Source of the DNA: Dysgonomonas sp. 511
GTDB taxonomy: Bacteria > Bacteroidota > Bacteroidia > Bacteroidales > Dysgonomonadaceae
Length of the DNA stretch: 64,000 bases
NCBI RefSeq assembly: GCF_010501105.1
Contig: NZ_QVMQ01000007.1
Coordinates: 42,900 to 106,899 of the forward strand
Direction: 5' to 3'
Numbering within the stretch: position 1 is the first letter of the stretch; the number at the start of each line of letters is the position of its first letter. Made by a program: the position numbers and the translations under genes. Shown here in pieces: positions 51,429 through 60,654 of the stretch. The notes under the pieces were generated by a model. It saw only the letters and a program-made list of their open reading frames with translations. It was not told where the DNA came from and made no database searches.

Positions 51429-53162
51429 ATGCTACATGAATTTACGCTTTCGAGAGGAAGAGCGATGATTAATTTCACATTGAAATATTGCGATACAAAG
51501 CAAAAGCTTCTTAATAGTTATGGTTTCAAACGGGTAGTCGAATCTTTTATAAAACAAGTATTGAAAAAAGACGAGCGTATTATCTATAATTATTATATAG
51601 ACTCTTTTGGCAGCGAAGACGATGCCGTAGAATCGTTTATCGAAGTGCTCAAATTGCTTACTGTGTTCGAGATTGATGAAGTGGTAGCTGTAGACAATAA
51701 ATATTCTAAATTTTTCGAAGATAAAGCACTTTTCATAGAAGTGACTGACTTGCTGTTTGCTTATTGGAAACGCCTCGAAAGATATACAATAGTAAGAAAT
51801 ACACGTGTGGGTGACGGTTTGCAGAACGTACGCTTCATACAGGCAAATAATATGTTCAACGACCTCCTGCTGTCTACAGGACGCCGCATACAAGCCACTG
51901 TAAACGGGCAGGAAACACGCATCTTCCGCCAATCGACCGCCGGAGCAAATGCGGGGCTTACGCTAAACGACGTGAACTGGAACTGCCCGGTAGAATACAA
52001 GGGGCTGGCATCCATTCCGTTTATCAGTACAGTAGTATTCCAACCGCCATACATATCGTACACCAAACGCAATACACGCGACGGTATCTTCCAGGAACAT
52101 CATCAAAACCCGCTGGAAAACGTGGTTCTCAACGAAGACGATTGGTTTGTATTCCCTGCCAAAGTGGGCAATATGCTTACATTCGTATATTTCCACAAAG
52201 ACTTTATGGTACACGGCATAGGGGTTGCCAACCTGTTTGAGATAGCTACCGAAACAGAATACATCGGCAAGAAACCGGATATGATTTATGTATTCGGATA
52301 TCCTGACGGCTATGAGGAAAAACGTACTTTCTACTACAAAGACAAGAAAAACGACATACTTATCGGTTATGCCAACTACTGCGACGATATAGACTACTTC
52401 GGCTACATGAAGAAAATGTTGCTTACCCTGCACAATGTGAAGCAGATAGAGCAAAAACGCCTGCCTATACACGGTGCGATGGTAAACATCGTGTTGCGCA
52501 ACGGCAAAGAGTCGAACATCATCATTATGGGCGATAGCGGTGCAGGAAAATCGGAAAGCCTCGAAGCATTCCGTACCCTCAACGAAAACTATATCCGCCA
52601 TATGCGCGTGATATTCGACGATATGGGCTATCTGAAAAAAGAAGATGACGGAACAATCAAAGCTTATGGTACAGAGATTGGCGCATTTGTGCGTGTCGAC
52701 GACCTCGACCCGGCTTATGCCTTCGAACAGCTTGACAAAGGGGTATATACCAACATGGACAAGGTAAATGCCCGTGTTACCATTCCTATTTCCACTTACG
52801 AAATCATATCGAAGGGCTATCCTATCGACTACTTCTTGTATGCCAATAATTATAATGAAGCCGACAAAAAAATCCTTATCTACGACGACCTCGACAAGGC
52901 GATAACGGTATTCGAAGACGGTGCACGCAAAGCCAAAGGAACCACCACCGAAAAGGGATTGGTAAAATCTTACTTTGCAAACCCGTTCGGCCCTGTACAA
53001 GAACGTGCAGAAACCGAAATATTGGTACGCGAATATTTCAACGATATGAAAGATGCTGGTGTGAAAATCGGCGAAATGCACACATCGCTGGCGATAGAGG
53101 GCAAGACTAAAGACGGACCTCGTGAGGCAGCAGAAGAACTATTCGACTTGATAAACGAATAA
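51429..53162 (+). CDS. HprK/PEPCK-type P-loop protein, PEPCK-like, function unclear
   Basis: 577 residues. The P-loop IIIMGDSGAGKSES (Gly368-Ser377, Lys374) closely resembles the GDSGxGKSE Walker A of HPr kinase and the related PEP carboxykinase core. IFDDMGYL (Asp397-Asp398) fits the second metal-binding motif. The first 350 residues have no motif I recognise and no signal peptide. Proteins of this kind are sometimes named phosphoenolpyruvate carboxykinase, but classic ATP- or GTP-PEPCK motifs are not evident. Divergence from fructose-bisphosphate aldolase suggests a link to central carbon flow (inference). A strong terminator follows. Confidence 0.7.
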   Translation: MLHEFTLSRGRAMINFTLKYCDTKQKLLNSYGFKRVVESFIKQVLKKDERIIYNYYIDSFGSEDDAVESFIEVLKLLTVFEIDEVVAVDNKYSKFFEDKALFIEVTDLLFAYWKRLERYTIVRNTRVGDGLQNVRFIQANNMFNDLLLSTGRRIQATVNGQETRIFRQSTAGANAGLTLNDVNWNCPVEYKGLASIPFISTVVFQPPYISYTKRNTRDGIFQEHHQNPLENVVLNEDDWFVFPAKVGNMLTFVYFHKDFMVHGIGVANLFEIATETEYIGKKPDMIYVFGYPDGYEEKRTFYYKDKKNDILIGYANYCDDIDYFGYMKKMLLTLHNVKQIEQKRLPIHGAMVNIVLRNGKESNIIIMGDSGAGKSESLEAFRTLNENYIRHMRVIFDDMGYLKKEDDGTIKAYGTEIGAFVRVDDLDPAYAFEQLDKGVYTNMDKVNARVTIPISTYEIISKGYPIDYFLYANNYNEADKKILIYDDLDKAITVFEDGARKAKGTTTEKGLVKSYFANPFGPVQERAETEILVREYFNDMKDAGVKIGEMHTSLAIEGKTKDGPREAAEELFDLINE

Positions 53163-53206
53163 ATATTGACTTTATTAAAGAAGTAGCAAACTAGCTTTGC
53201 TTACGA

Positions 53207-53245
53207 GTGGCCGGAGGAAAAATCTTCCGGCCACATTCTTTTATT
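53207..53245 (+). terminator. Terminator after the HprK/PEPCK-like gene
   Basis: GTGGCCGGA (53207-53215) pairs exactly with TCCGGCCAC (53226-53234), followed by a T-rich run (ATTCTTTTATT). The rest of the 439-base gap to 53601 is AT-rich and shows only a -7 box at its end. Confidence 0.8.
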
Positions 53246-53564
53246 ACTCTTAACACACAATTAAAGAAATGTTTAAAGAATATAGATTGGCGTCAGACGG
53301 TTATTCCAAAATCACGGTCAAAACAAGTCCACTTCCGGTATAATAAATGATTAAAAGAACAAAAAAGCTGTACGTAAATTTTGCGTAAAGATGTCTTGTA
53401 TTTCTTAAATATCGCAGATTTCAGTATGCTTTTTATTATAAATTCGTGTAAAAAATATAAATAATAGCGAAATTAAATAAAAATAACAGGCTTTTTTGTC
53501 GAAATCAGCAAATTATAAGAAAAAGCTATATATTTATTTCTGGTTTATTTTGTTGTATTTTCTC

Positions 53565-53572
53565 TACTTTTG
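53565..53572 (+). promoter_or_regulatory. Promoter -7 box for the secreted repeat protein
   Basis: TACTTTTG, a perfect TAnnTTTG match, 30 bases before the ATG at 53602. Confidence 0.5.
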
Positions 53573-53601
53573 CCAACAGAGACAATAAAACTACGTAAAT
53601 C

Positions 53602-55986
53602 ATGAAGCAATTATTCATTCTAAGCTTTTTAAGCTTCCTAGCCCTAACTATGTCCGGACAGGTAACTATTGGTGCCGATATACCTCCAGCGAAAGGCGCT
53701 CTACTCGACCTGAAACAAACTGGAAATAGTGAAGAAAATTCGCAAAACGGGCTTTTACTACCTAAAGTACTACTGACAAAAAAAGCCCATCTTTATCCTA
53801 TGTTCGAAACGGGAGCATCTGATTACACCGATGAGCAAAGAAAAATACACACAGGGCTTATTGTATATAACCTGACCAACGATCCCGAAGAAGATCTTTG
53901 TCCCGGCACATACGAGTGGAGTGGCAAAATATGGGAAAGGCTCTCATATCCCTGTACTTTCTTCGAGTTTCTTTGTTCTACAATATCTGTCAGCCAGTAT
54001 TATCAGAATGTAAACATCCCATTCGAAAAAGAACTTACAATCAAGTACAATTCCGGGTTCAGCAAGAATCTGACGACCCCTATTGAGCATTCGTACGACA
54101 ACGGACTGACCATAAAGGTTGCGCCGCAAGCCATCACACAAGGTGTGAATCAAACGTTTACCTTTACTATATCGGGCGACGGTAATACTCCGGCAGGCAT
54201 ATATGTACTCCCCCTGATTGATCTGCAAAGCGAACTGGATATCAAGTTTTCGTCCAATTGTTTGCCTACAGTTATCATCAGTGCGCCAACACTCGATCTT
54301 TTTTGTGCCGGCGTATCGGCAGAAGCAACAGCAGGTGTTGCTCTCAACACCACAGTGCAAGTACCTTATAGCCTGAGCAGGGCTCCCTATACAGTGCCGG
54401 CAGGAAACATAGGGGCTGTCATCAATGGTATAACCCCTAGTATAGCTGTCGAACAAACGTTATCGACGCTTACAGGTAATATAACCGTAACACTGACCGG
54501 AACGCCAACCACCACGGGCAAAATATCGGTGCCGATAACAATAGGTGGTAGCAATTGTAATATCGAGGTAAATGTGAAAGCTCCATTCGAGTTTATTTGC
54601 TCAAGCCTCAAGACAGGACAATATACAGTCAACGAGCGTACAGTGTTTGAGGAAGATAATGAGATAAAATACAATTCGTCTATACAAAAAGTGATTACAA
54701 CGCCTATGACGCATACATACGGCAACGGGCTGAGTATCACCATTCGTCCGCAAACCATCAGCCAGACTACAAACGGAACCCTTTATTTTTCGGTGTCGAG
54801 CAACGGAACAGCGCCACGGGGTATATATTCACTTCTGTTGTCGGAATTGTCGAGCGATCTGGGCTTCGAGATATCGTCAACCAATTGTGCAGTGTCAGTT
54901 GTTGTTTCAGCCCCTCAGGTCACTTTGTACTGTAATACAACGTCGACACCTACGGGCGAACTGGGAGTGTATATGAAAAAGGCTGTAATGGTTCCTGCTG
55001 TTCTCGACAGGATTCCATATACTTTGCCGGTGGGCGATATAGGCCAACCAGTCAGTGGCATTACTCCGCGCATAGCTTCGGCACAAACCCTTACATCGCA
55101 GGCCTCTATAATAATGGTAACACTCGAAGGCACGCCAACCAGCGCCGGGCTAATAGCTATACCTATAACAATAGGAAATGCTAGTTGTTTTATCAACTTG
55201 AATGTAAGCGCACCTTTCCTGTTGAATTGTAGCGATATATATATAACCGGCTTTGTAAACCAAGATATCGGTGATACATCGCAGCCGGTCACCATCCCTT
55301 ATACAATGAGCAGCGGATCGTTTGCTCTGCCTGCCGGTGATATTGGTAAGATATACGGAGTAACAGCATATGTAGAAGCACAAACATTATCAGCTCCGTC
55401 GGGTTCTATTACAGTCAAGTTTAGGGGAACTCCTACACAAACACTCGACAAGGTACCGTTCCCTATCGATATACAAGGAAATTCATGTTCTATCCACCTA
55501 TCCGTTATCAATCCGCCTACAATATGCCCTAATGGATCTATTGCCAAAGCGTTTGTATTCAAGCAAAATAACAAATGGTATGTGGTGACCGGAAACGGCA
55601 GTTACAATATTTCTGCGAGCGAATTTATGCCGGTAGCATCCACAATAGAGTGCAATAGCGAAGAGGAAGCTCTGAGGCATCCTGATGCGCTCCAATATTG
55701 CGGCAACATAACAGATCCGAGGTGTATCCGGTTGTTCGACAGGCATGGAGCTTTTGTAACAAATGTCTATATGTCGCAACGAAGCGCAGCATGGAATAAT
55801 AGTGGCGGATTGGCAGAAGCGAATACTGGCTGCTGGAACACAATAAAAGCATACAGCGGAAGTAAGATAGAATCGGTTCAGTACAAGGTCGGATATTTGG
55901 GGGCCGTCAATCTGTCAAACGGAGTAGGATACCTGGGTACTATAACAGGGCAGGAAGCTATTTTGACTGATAAACCTCTGAGATAA
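53602..55986 (+). CDS. Secreted protein with alternating Cys-containing beta repeats
   Basis: 794 residues with a signal peptide (about 1-19, cleavage before QVTIG). Residues 20-118 are the VTIGADIPPAKGALLDLK...NGLLLPKV module common at the start of Bacteroidetes surface proteins. Two repeat types then alternate: A units at about 121 and 329 (FEFLCST; FEFICSS) and B units at about 231, 440 and 539, each B unit ending GTPTxxGxIxxPITIGxxxCxI and A units starting with the same aromatic-Cys pattern. The unique C-terminal part (about 645-794) contains CPNGSIAKAFVFKQNNKWYVV. Probably an exported adhesin or structural protein; no enzyme motif is seen. Its own promoter and following terminator suggest a monocistron. 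Confidence 0.75.
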   Translation: MKQLFILSFLSFLALTMSGQVTIGADIPPAKGALLDLKQTGNSEENSQNGLLLPKVLLTKKAHLYPMFETGASDYTDEQRKIHTGLIVYNLTNDPEEDLCPGTYEWSGKIWERLSYPCTFFEFLCSTISVSQYYQNVNIPFEKELTIKYNSGFSKNLTTPIEHSYDNGLTIKVAPQAITQGVNQTFTFTISGDGNTPAGIYVLPLIDLQSELDIKFSSNCLPTVIISAPTLDLFCAGVSAEATAGVALNTTVQVPYSLSRAPYTVPAGNIGAVINGITPSIAVEQTLSTLTGNITVTLTGTPTTTGKISVPITIGGSNCNIEVNVKAPFEFICSSLKTGQYTVNERTVFEEDNEIKYNSSIQKVITTPMTHTYGNGLSITIRPQTISQTTNGTLYFSVSSNGTAPRGIYSLLLSELSSDLGFEISSTNCAVSVVVSAPQVTLYCNTTSTPTGELGVYMKKAVMVPAVLDRIPYTLPVGDIGQPVSGITPRIASAQTLTSQASIIMVTLEGTPTSAGLIAIPITIGNASCFINLNVSAPFLLNCSDIYITGFVNQDIGDTSQPVTIPYTMSSGSFALPAGDIGKIYGVTAYVEAQTLSAPSGSITVKFRGTPTQTLDKVPFPIDIQGNSCSIHLSVINPPTICPNGSIAKAFVFKQNNKWYVVTGNGSYNISASEFMPVASTIECNSEEEALRHPDALQYCGNITDPRCIRLFDRHGAFVTNVYMSQRSAAWNNSGGLAEANTGCWNTIKAYSGSKIESVQYKVGYLGAVNLSNGVGYLGTITGQEAILTDKPLR

Positions 55987-56032
55987 GAATGTTGAGATAA
56001 TAATATGATGACGCTGTCACAGAGCACTTTTA

Positions 56033-56066
56033 AGAGGGTGTGTCCTTTTCGACACACCCTCTTTTT
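56033..56066. terminator. Bidirectional intrinsic terminator
   Basis: A perfect 12-base stem (56033-56044 with 56051-56062), a 6-base loop and TTTTT after it on the plus strand. It sits between two convergent genes. Confidence 0.9.
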
Positions 56067-56114
56067 ATGTGTTTAATTTGCCGTATCAGAGATTCTTTTC
56101 CAAGCGTCCGATTC

Positions 56115-57920
56115 TCAATCAGCCATTCCTCTTACACTTTCCATCAGGCGAATAAATTCGCGGCGGTATCCTTGTTTGTCATTTCCTGTTCCCGACCGGG
56201 CTAAAGCTATAGCTTTGTCGTATGTTGCATTGCCCTTATAGTCCGATTCCTTTATCAGTTGGCTAAACATAGCTACCGAAGCGGCAAAACGGAAATCGTC
56301 GGATACATCATTCCTATTATTATCTACCAAGGTCACCTCCATTTTTTTGCTTTTATTCCTATCCGGTTGCTTATACCTAACCTTTACGGTAAGCAGGTCG
56401 GGCAAAAGGCTTTTTCCTATTTTCCGATTGCTTGTCGGCTGGTCTTCATTCTGATATTTCAAAGGGTCTACATTGCCTATCATGTTGCTTTTTACACCTA
56501 CGGGAACCACTTCGTAAAATGCTGTAACGGTATGGCCTGCACCCATTTCTCCGGCATCTTTGGTGTCGTCGTTGAAGTCCTCTTTATTCAGTAGGCGGCT
56601 TTCGTAGCCTACCAGCCTGTAGGCCTGTACTTTGGTTGGGTTAAATTCTATTTGCAGCTTTACATCTTTGGCTACTGTGTACATCGTAGAGCCAAATTCG
56701 TTTACAAGTACCTTGTTGGCTTCCTGCAGATTGTCTATATAGGCATGGTTACCGTTTCCTGCTTGCGCCAATGTTTGCATCTTACTATCTTTATAGTTAC
56801 CCATGCCATAGCCGAGGATGGAAAGGAATACGCCTGATTTCCGTTCCTCTTCTATCAGGGTTTTCAGACCGTTGTTGCTGGATACTCCTACATTAAAGTC
56901 GCCATCGGTACAAAGTATAATACGGTTGTTGCCTCCCTTTATGAAGTTCTTGCGTGCTATTTTGTAGGCCAGTTGGATGCCTGCTCCTCCGGCCGTAGAA
57001 CCTCCGGCTGTGAGATTGGCGAGAGATTCTTTTATCTTCTGCTTATCGGCTCCCGATGTAGAAGGCAGCACTTCCCCAGCGTTGCCTGCATATACAACGA
57101 TGGCTACACGGTCTTCCTCCCGCAGGTTATTTACTAACATTTTTAGGGATGTCTTCACCAGTTCGAGACGCGTAGCGCCATACATAGAGCCCGAAACGTC
57201 TATCAGGAAAACAAAATTGGATGCGGGCAGGTTGGCCGACGGCACATTACGTGCTTTAAGTCCTATTTTTACAAGGCGGTGCTGCTCATTCCAAGGGCAT
57301 GTCCCCACTTCTGTCGAAATCTTTACAGGGTCTTTGCCTTCGGGTTCGGAATAGTTGTAAGAGAAATAGTTTACCATCTCTTCTATGCGTATGGCATCTT
57401 TGCGAGGCAGGTCGCCACGGTTTACAAAGCGACGGAAATTACTGTACGAAGCTGCGTCTACATCTACCGAAAACGTAGAGAGGGGTTCTTCTTTTGCCAT
57501 GCGGAATTTGTTTTCGGTATATGATGCATATTCCTCGTTATGAGTTCTGTCGCGATGTGATTCTACTATTATAAATGCCTGTTCTTCGAGTGGTGCTTCC
57601 TGAACTATCATTTTGTGTTCCCGCAGTTCCACAATTTCTACATGTTCTATTGCATCATCTACCGAAATCTGGACAGCAGACCTGTTAGAATTATAATCTG
57701 CATCTTTGACTATTGTAGGAGGTACAGGTTTTAGGAGTGGGGGAGATGGCTCTTCTTCCTGCTTTTGGCTGGGGGGTATCTCTTTATTTTTTAAATAGTT
57801 GTCTGTTTGCTGGATTTCGGCACGGACTGTATTCTGATCTTTGTCATTTTGCTTATTGCTATTACATGCCATCAGGAATAACGGGAGCAGGACTAACAGT
57901 AAAATTTTTTTCGTTTTCAT
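56115..57920 (-). CDS. vWA-domain lipoprotein (YfbK-like)
   Basis: 601 residues. The lipobox LFLMAC (Cys19) marks a lipoprotein. A low-complexity linker (about 25-90) precedes a conserved N-terminal module (LSTFSVDVDAASYSNFRRFVNRG, quoted in part), then a von Willebrand factor A domain with an intact MIDAS motif DVSGSM (Asp241, Ser243, Ser245), then a DUF3520-type C-terminal domain (LTVKVRYKQPDRNKSKKMEV). vWA domains bind proteins through a divalent metal. The cellular role of this family is poorly known; a surface or periplasmic scaffold is likely. Confidence 0.9.
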   Translation of the reverse strand: MKTKKILLLVLLPLFLMACNSNKQNDKDQNTVRAEIQQTDNYLKNKEIPPSQKQEEEPSPPLLKPVPPTIVKDADYNSNRSAVQISVDDAIEHVEIVELREHKMIVQEAPLEEQAFIIVESHRDRTHNEEYASYTENKFRMAKEEPLSTFSVDVDAASYSNFRRFVNRGDLPRKDAIRIEEMVNYFSYNYSEPEGKDPVKISTEVGTCPWNEQHRLVKIGLKARNVPSANLPASNFVFLIDVSGSMYGATRLELVKTSLKMLVNNLREEDRVAIVVYAGNAGEVLPSTSGADKQKIKESLANLTAGGSTAGGAGIQLAYKIARKNFIKGGNNRIILCTDGDFNVGVSSNNGLKTLIEEERKSGVFLSILGYGMGNYKDSKMQTLAQAGNGNHAYIDNLQEANKVLVNEFGSTMYTVAKDVKLQIEFNPTKVQAYRLVGYESRLLNKEDFNDDTKDAGEMGAGHTVTAFYEVVPVGVKSNMIGNVDPLKYQNEDQPTSNRKIGKSLLPDLLTVKVRYKQPDRNKSKKMEVTLVDNNRNDVSDDFRFAASVAMFSQLIKESDYKGNATYDKAIALARSGTGNDKQGYRREFIRLMESVRGMAD

Positions 57921-58151
57921 ATCCTTTTGTGTTTAGTTAAAATTGTTTCTTTTTATAATAGAATCAATTCTTTAGGATATTCCATAACCGGGTGTCGATT
58001 TTTTGTTTAGCCGGCTGTTATTTACAATAAGTTTAAATTAGAAGGAGTGGTGATTGATATAAAGCATTGTTATACAAACGATTTGTTTTTCAGTGGGGAG
58101 AGGCTATAGATATAAACAATAATGGCATTTAAAATATCTACTACCGTGTAT
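57921..58151. other. Gap between vWA and ferredoxin genes
   Basis: This AT-rich stretch should contain the vWA promoter (minus strand), but I see no perfect -7 box. Apart from the ferredoxin promoter that starts at 58152, nothing else is visible. Confidence 0.4.
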
Positions 58152-58182
58152 TTTGGTCGAACAAAAAAACTAGCTATATTTG
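58152..58182 (+). promoter_or_regulatory. Promoter of the ferredoxin gene
   Basis: TTTG (58152-58155), a 19-base spacer, then TATATTTG (58175-58182). This is the best match to the full Bacteroidetes -33/-7 consensus in the window. The start codon follows 46 bases later. Confidence 0.75.
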
Positions 58183-58228
58183 CTATGTCAATATATCAAA
58201 GTTAGTAATAAATAAAAAAAAGAAAATC

Positions 58229-58396
58229 ATGGCTTACGTAATTAATGAAGATTGCATTGCTTGCGGAACTTGTATCGACGAATGTCCTGTAAACGCAATA
58301 TCTGAGGGCGATATCTACAAAATCGATCCGGATACTTGTACAGATTGCGGAACTTGCGCTGATGCTTGTCCAACTGAAGCAATCCATCCTGCATAA
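58229..58396 (+). CDS. 2[4Fe-4S] ferredoxin
   Basis: A 55-residue bacterial-type ferredoxin. Two cluster motifs CIACGTCIDECP (residues 9-20) and CTDCGTCADACP (about 37-48) give the C-x2-C-x2-C-x3-CP pattern twice, so it holds two [4Fe-4S] clusters for low-potential electron transfer (for example with pyruvate:ferredoxin oxidoreductase). The start ATG 58229 gives the typical MAYVI N-terminus. Flanked by a strong promoter and its own terminator, it is a highly expressed monocistron by appearance. Confidence 0.96.
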   Translation: MAYVINEDCIACGTCIDECPVNAISEGDIYKIDPDTCTDCGTCADACPTEAIHPA

Positions 58397-58457
58397 CAAT
58401 CAGGAATAAATATCTTGTCCGGGTACTTGTCGGATAGGAAAAAGATATTAAAAACAG

Positions 58458-58490
58458 ATAGCTGCAATGCAAATTGCGGCTATTTTTTTC
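58458..58490 (+). terminator. Terminator of the ferredoxin gene
   Basis: ATAGCTGCAA (58458-58467) pairs with TTGCGGCTAT (58474-58483) with one G-T wobble and a 6-base loop, followed by seven T. Confidence 0.85.
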
Positions 58491-58542
58491 TTTTAGTTTA
58501 TCTATACTGAGGTACAGGGAAAGTATTCCCATACATTTTTAC

Positions 58543-58550
58543 TACTTTTG
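58543..58550 (+). promoter_or_regulatory. Promoter -7 box for the ABC-F gene
   Basis: TACTTTTG within TTTTTACTACTTTTGTGC, 25 bases before the GTG start. Sequence and distance are nearly identical to those of prfC. Confidence 0.55.
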
Positions 58551-58574
58551 TGCAGATAAAAAAATGAAAACATT

Positions 58575-60521
58575 GTGGTATCTGTAGAAAGTTTAACAGT
58601 TGAGTTCGGAGGGTTTACCCTGTTTGATGATATATCGTTTGTCGTAAATAAGAAAGAACGCATAGCCCTCGTGGGCAAAAATGGTGCGGGAAAATCGACA
58701 ATGCTTAAGATTTTTGCAGGATTGCAACAGCCAACAAAAGGAAACGTATCATTACCCAAAGACGTCTCTATCGGCTATCTGCCCCAGCACATGACGCTGA
58801 AAGAAGGCAATACGGTTATCGAAGAAGCTTCGTTGGCATTTGGCCACATCCATAAGATAGAAGCCGAACTTCAGAAAGTAAACACACAGTTGGCAGAACG
58901 TACCGACTACGAATCGGAAGAATACCACAACCTGATCGAACGGTCTTCCTATCTTAACGAACAATTTCTGATGTCGGGGGGGAATAACTTTCAGGCGGAA
59001 GTAGAGAAAACTTTGATGGGGCTGGGTTTTATGCGTACAGACTTCGACCGCCCTACAAGCGAGTTCAGCGGTGGATGGCGGATGCGTATAGAATTGGCGA
59101 AGTTGCTTTTGCAACGTCCCGATGTATTGTTGCTCGATGAGCCTACCAACCATCTGGACATCGAATCTATACAATGGCTCGAATCGTTCCTTTCCACACG
59201 CGCCAATGCCGTAGTGCTGGTGTCGCACGACAGGGCATTCCTCGATGCTGTCACGCAACGTACTATCGAGATATCGTTGGGGCGTATTTATGACTACAAA
59301 GTCCCTTACTCTAAATATGTGGAGCTGAGAAAAGAGCATCGCGAACAACAGATGCGTGCCTTCGAGAACCAGCAAAAACAGATACAAAAGACAGAAGAGT
59401 TTATCGAGCGTTTCCGTTATAAAGCGACCAAAGCCGTGCAGGTGCAGTCGCGTATTAAGCAACTCGACAGGCTGGAACGCTTGGAGGTGGACGACGAAGA
59501 TAATGCCATGCTCAGCCTTAAATTTCCTCCTGCGCCGCGTTCGGGTTCGTATCCGGTAATAGCCGAAGGTGTAGACAAACGTTATGGAAACCATCTGGTC
59601 TTTAGCAACGTGAATCTTACGATACACAGGGGCGATAAGGTTGCATTTGTGGGAAAGAACGGAGAAGGTAAGTCTACTCTGGTAAAATGCATCATGGGAG
59701 AAATAGATTTTGGCGGAAAGCTGGAATTGGGGCATAACGTCAAAATCGGCTATTTTGCCCAGAACCAGGCACAACTTCTGAATGAAAACCATACTGTATT
59801 CGAAACCATAGATTATGTGGCTGTAGGAGATATACGTACAAAAATAAGGGATATTCTCGGTGCTTTCATGTTTGGGGGCGAAGCTTCGGACAAGAAAGTG
59901 AAAGTGCTGTCGGGAGGAGAGCGTAGCCGTCTGGCTATGATACGCCTGCTGCTCGAACCTGTCAACCTGCTTATTCTCGATGAACCTACCAATCACCTCG
60001 ATATGAGGTCGAAAGACGTATTGAAAGAAGCGCTGAAAGAATTTGACGGCACGGTAATCGTTGTTTCGCATGACCGCGATTTCCTTAATGGGTTGGTAGA
60101 TAAAGTTTACGAGTTTGGCAACCAGCAGGTAAAAGAACATCTTGGTGGTATCTATGAATTTCTTGAAAAGAAGAAGATGGATAGCCTGAAAGAGTTGGAA
60201 AAGAACGATGTACCTAAAGCCAAGGCCACGGAAACAGCAGAAGAGTCGAAACCTGCAAGCAAGCTATCGTACGAAGAGCGTAAAGAACTATCGCGCCAGA
60301 TAAAGCGTATGGAAAAGCAAGTTGCCGAAATAGAACAAGCTATAGAAGACAAGGAAGCTGAGGTAAAACAGATAGAAGAACAATTGTCTACGCCCGAAGG
60401 TGCGGCCGATACAGCCCTTTTCGAAAGGCATGGGGCATTGGTTAAAGAATTGGATGCAGACATGTCGAGGTGGGAAGAGTTGACATTCTCGTTAGACGAA
60501 CAAAGAAAGGAACTTGACTGA
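58575..60521 (+). CDS. ABC-F family ATPase (ribosome-associated)
   Basis: 648 residues with two ABC domains and no membrane part. First site: LVGKNGAGKSTM, signature FSGGWRMR, Walker B LLLDEPTNHLD. Second site: FVGKNGEGKSTL, LSGGERSRL, LILDEPTNHLD. Between them is the ABC-F linker (about 240-310) and at the end a charged coiled coil (about 560-645). This Uup/YheS-like arrangement points to a translation factor acting on stalled ribosomes rather than a transporter; antibiotic resistance is not implied. The start is GTG 58575: the nearby ATG at 58564 is out of frame and hits TAG at once. Confidence 0.94.
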   Translation: MVSVESLTVEFGGFTLFDDISFVVNKKERIALVGKNGAGKSTMLKIFAGLQQPTKGNVSLPKDVSIGYLPQHMTLKEGNTVIEEASLAFGHIHKIEAELQKVNTQLAERTDYESEEYHNLIERSSYLNEQFLMSGGNNFQAEVEKTLMGLGFMRTDFDRPTSEFSGGWRMRIELAKLLLQRPDVLLLDEPTNHLDIESIQWLESFLSTRANAVVLVSHDRAFLDAVTQRTIEISLGRIYDYKVPYSKYVELRKEHREQQMRAFENQQKQIQKTEEFIERFRYKATKAVQVQSRIKQLDRLERLEVDDEDNAMLSLKFPPAPRSGSYPVIAEGVDKRYGNHLVFSNVNLTIHRGDKVAFVGKNGEGKSTLVKCIMGEIDFGGKLELGHNVKIGYFAQNQAQLLNENHTVFETIDYVAVGDIRTKIRDILGAFMFGGEASDKKVKVLSGGERSRLAMIRLLLEPVNLLILDEPTNHLDMRSKDVLKEALKEFDGTVIVVSHDRDFLNGLVDKVYEFGNQQVKEHLGGIYEFLEKKKMDSLKELEKNDVPKAKATETAEESKPASKLSYEERKELSRQIKRMEKQVAEIEQAIEDKEAEVKQIEEQLSTPEGAADTALFERHGALVKELDADMSRWEELTFSLDEQRKELD

Positions 60522-60654
60522 TTTTAGCGAGTCTCTGGAAAATATAAAGGAAACCAAGACGTTTTATATAAATAAGCAGAACCGTATTGCATGGTTTGTT
60601 GTTGTATAAGCGGATTTATTTGTATGAAGAAAACTTTATAAAAAACAAAAAACA

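Noticed and set aside
58752..60140. 462-codon minus-strand frame opposite the ABC-F gene
   Set aside because: Antisense shadow of a gene with two intact ABC cassettes.
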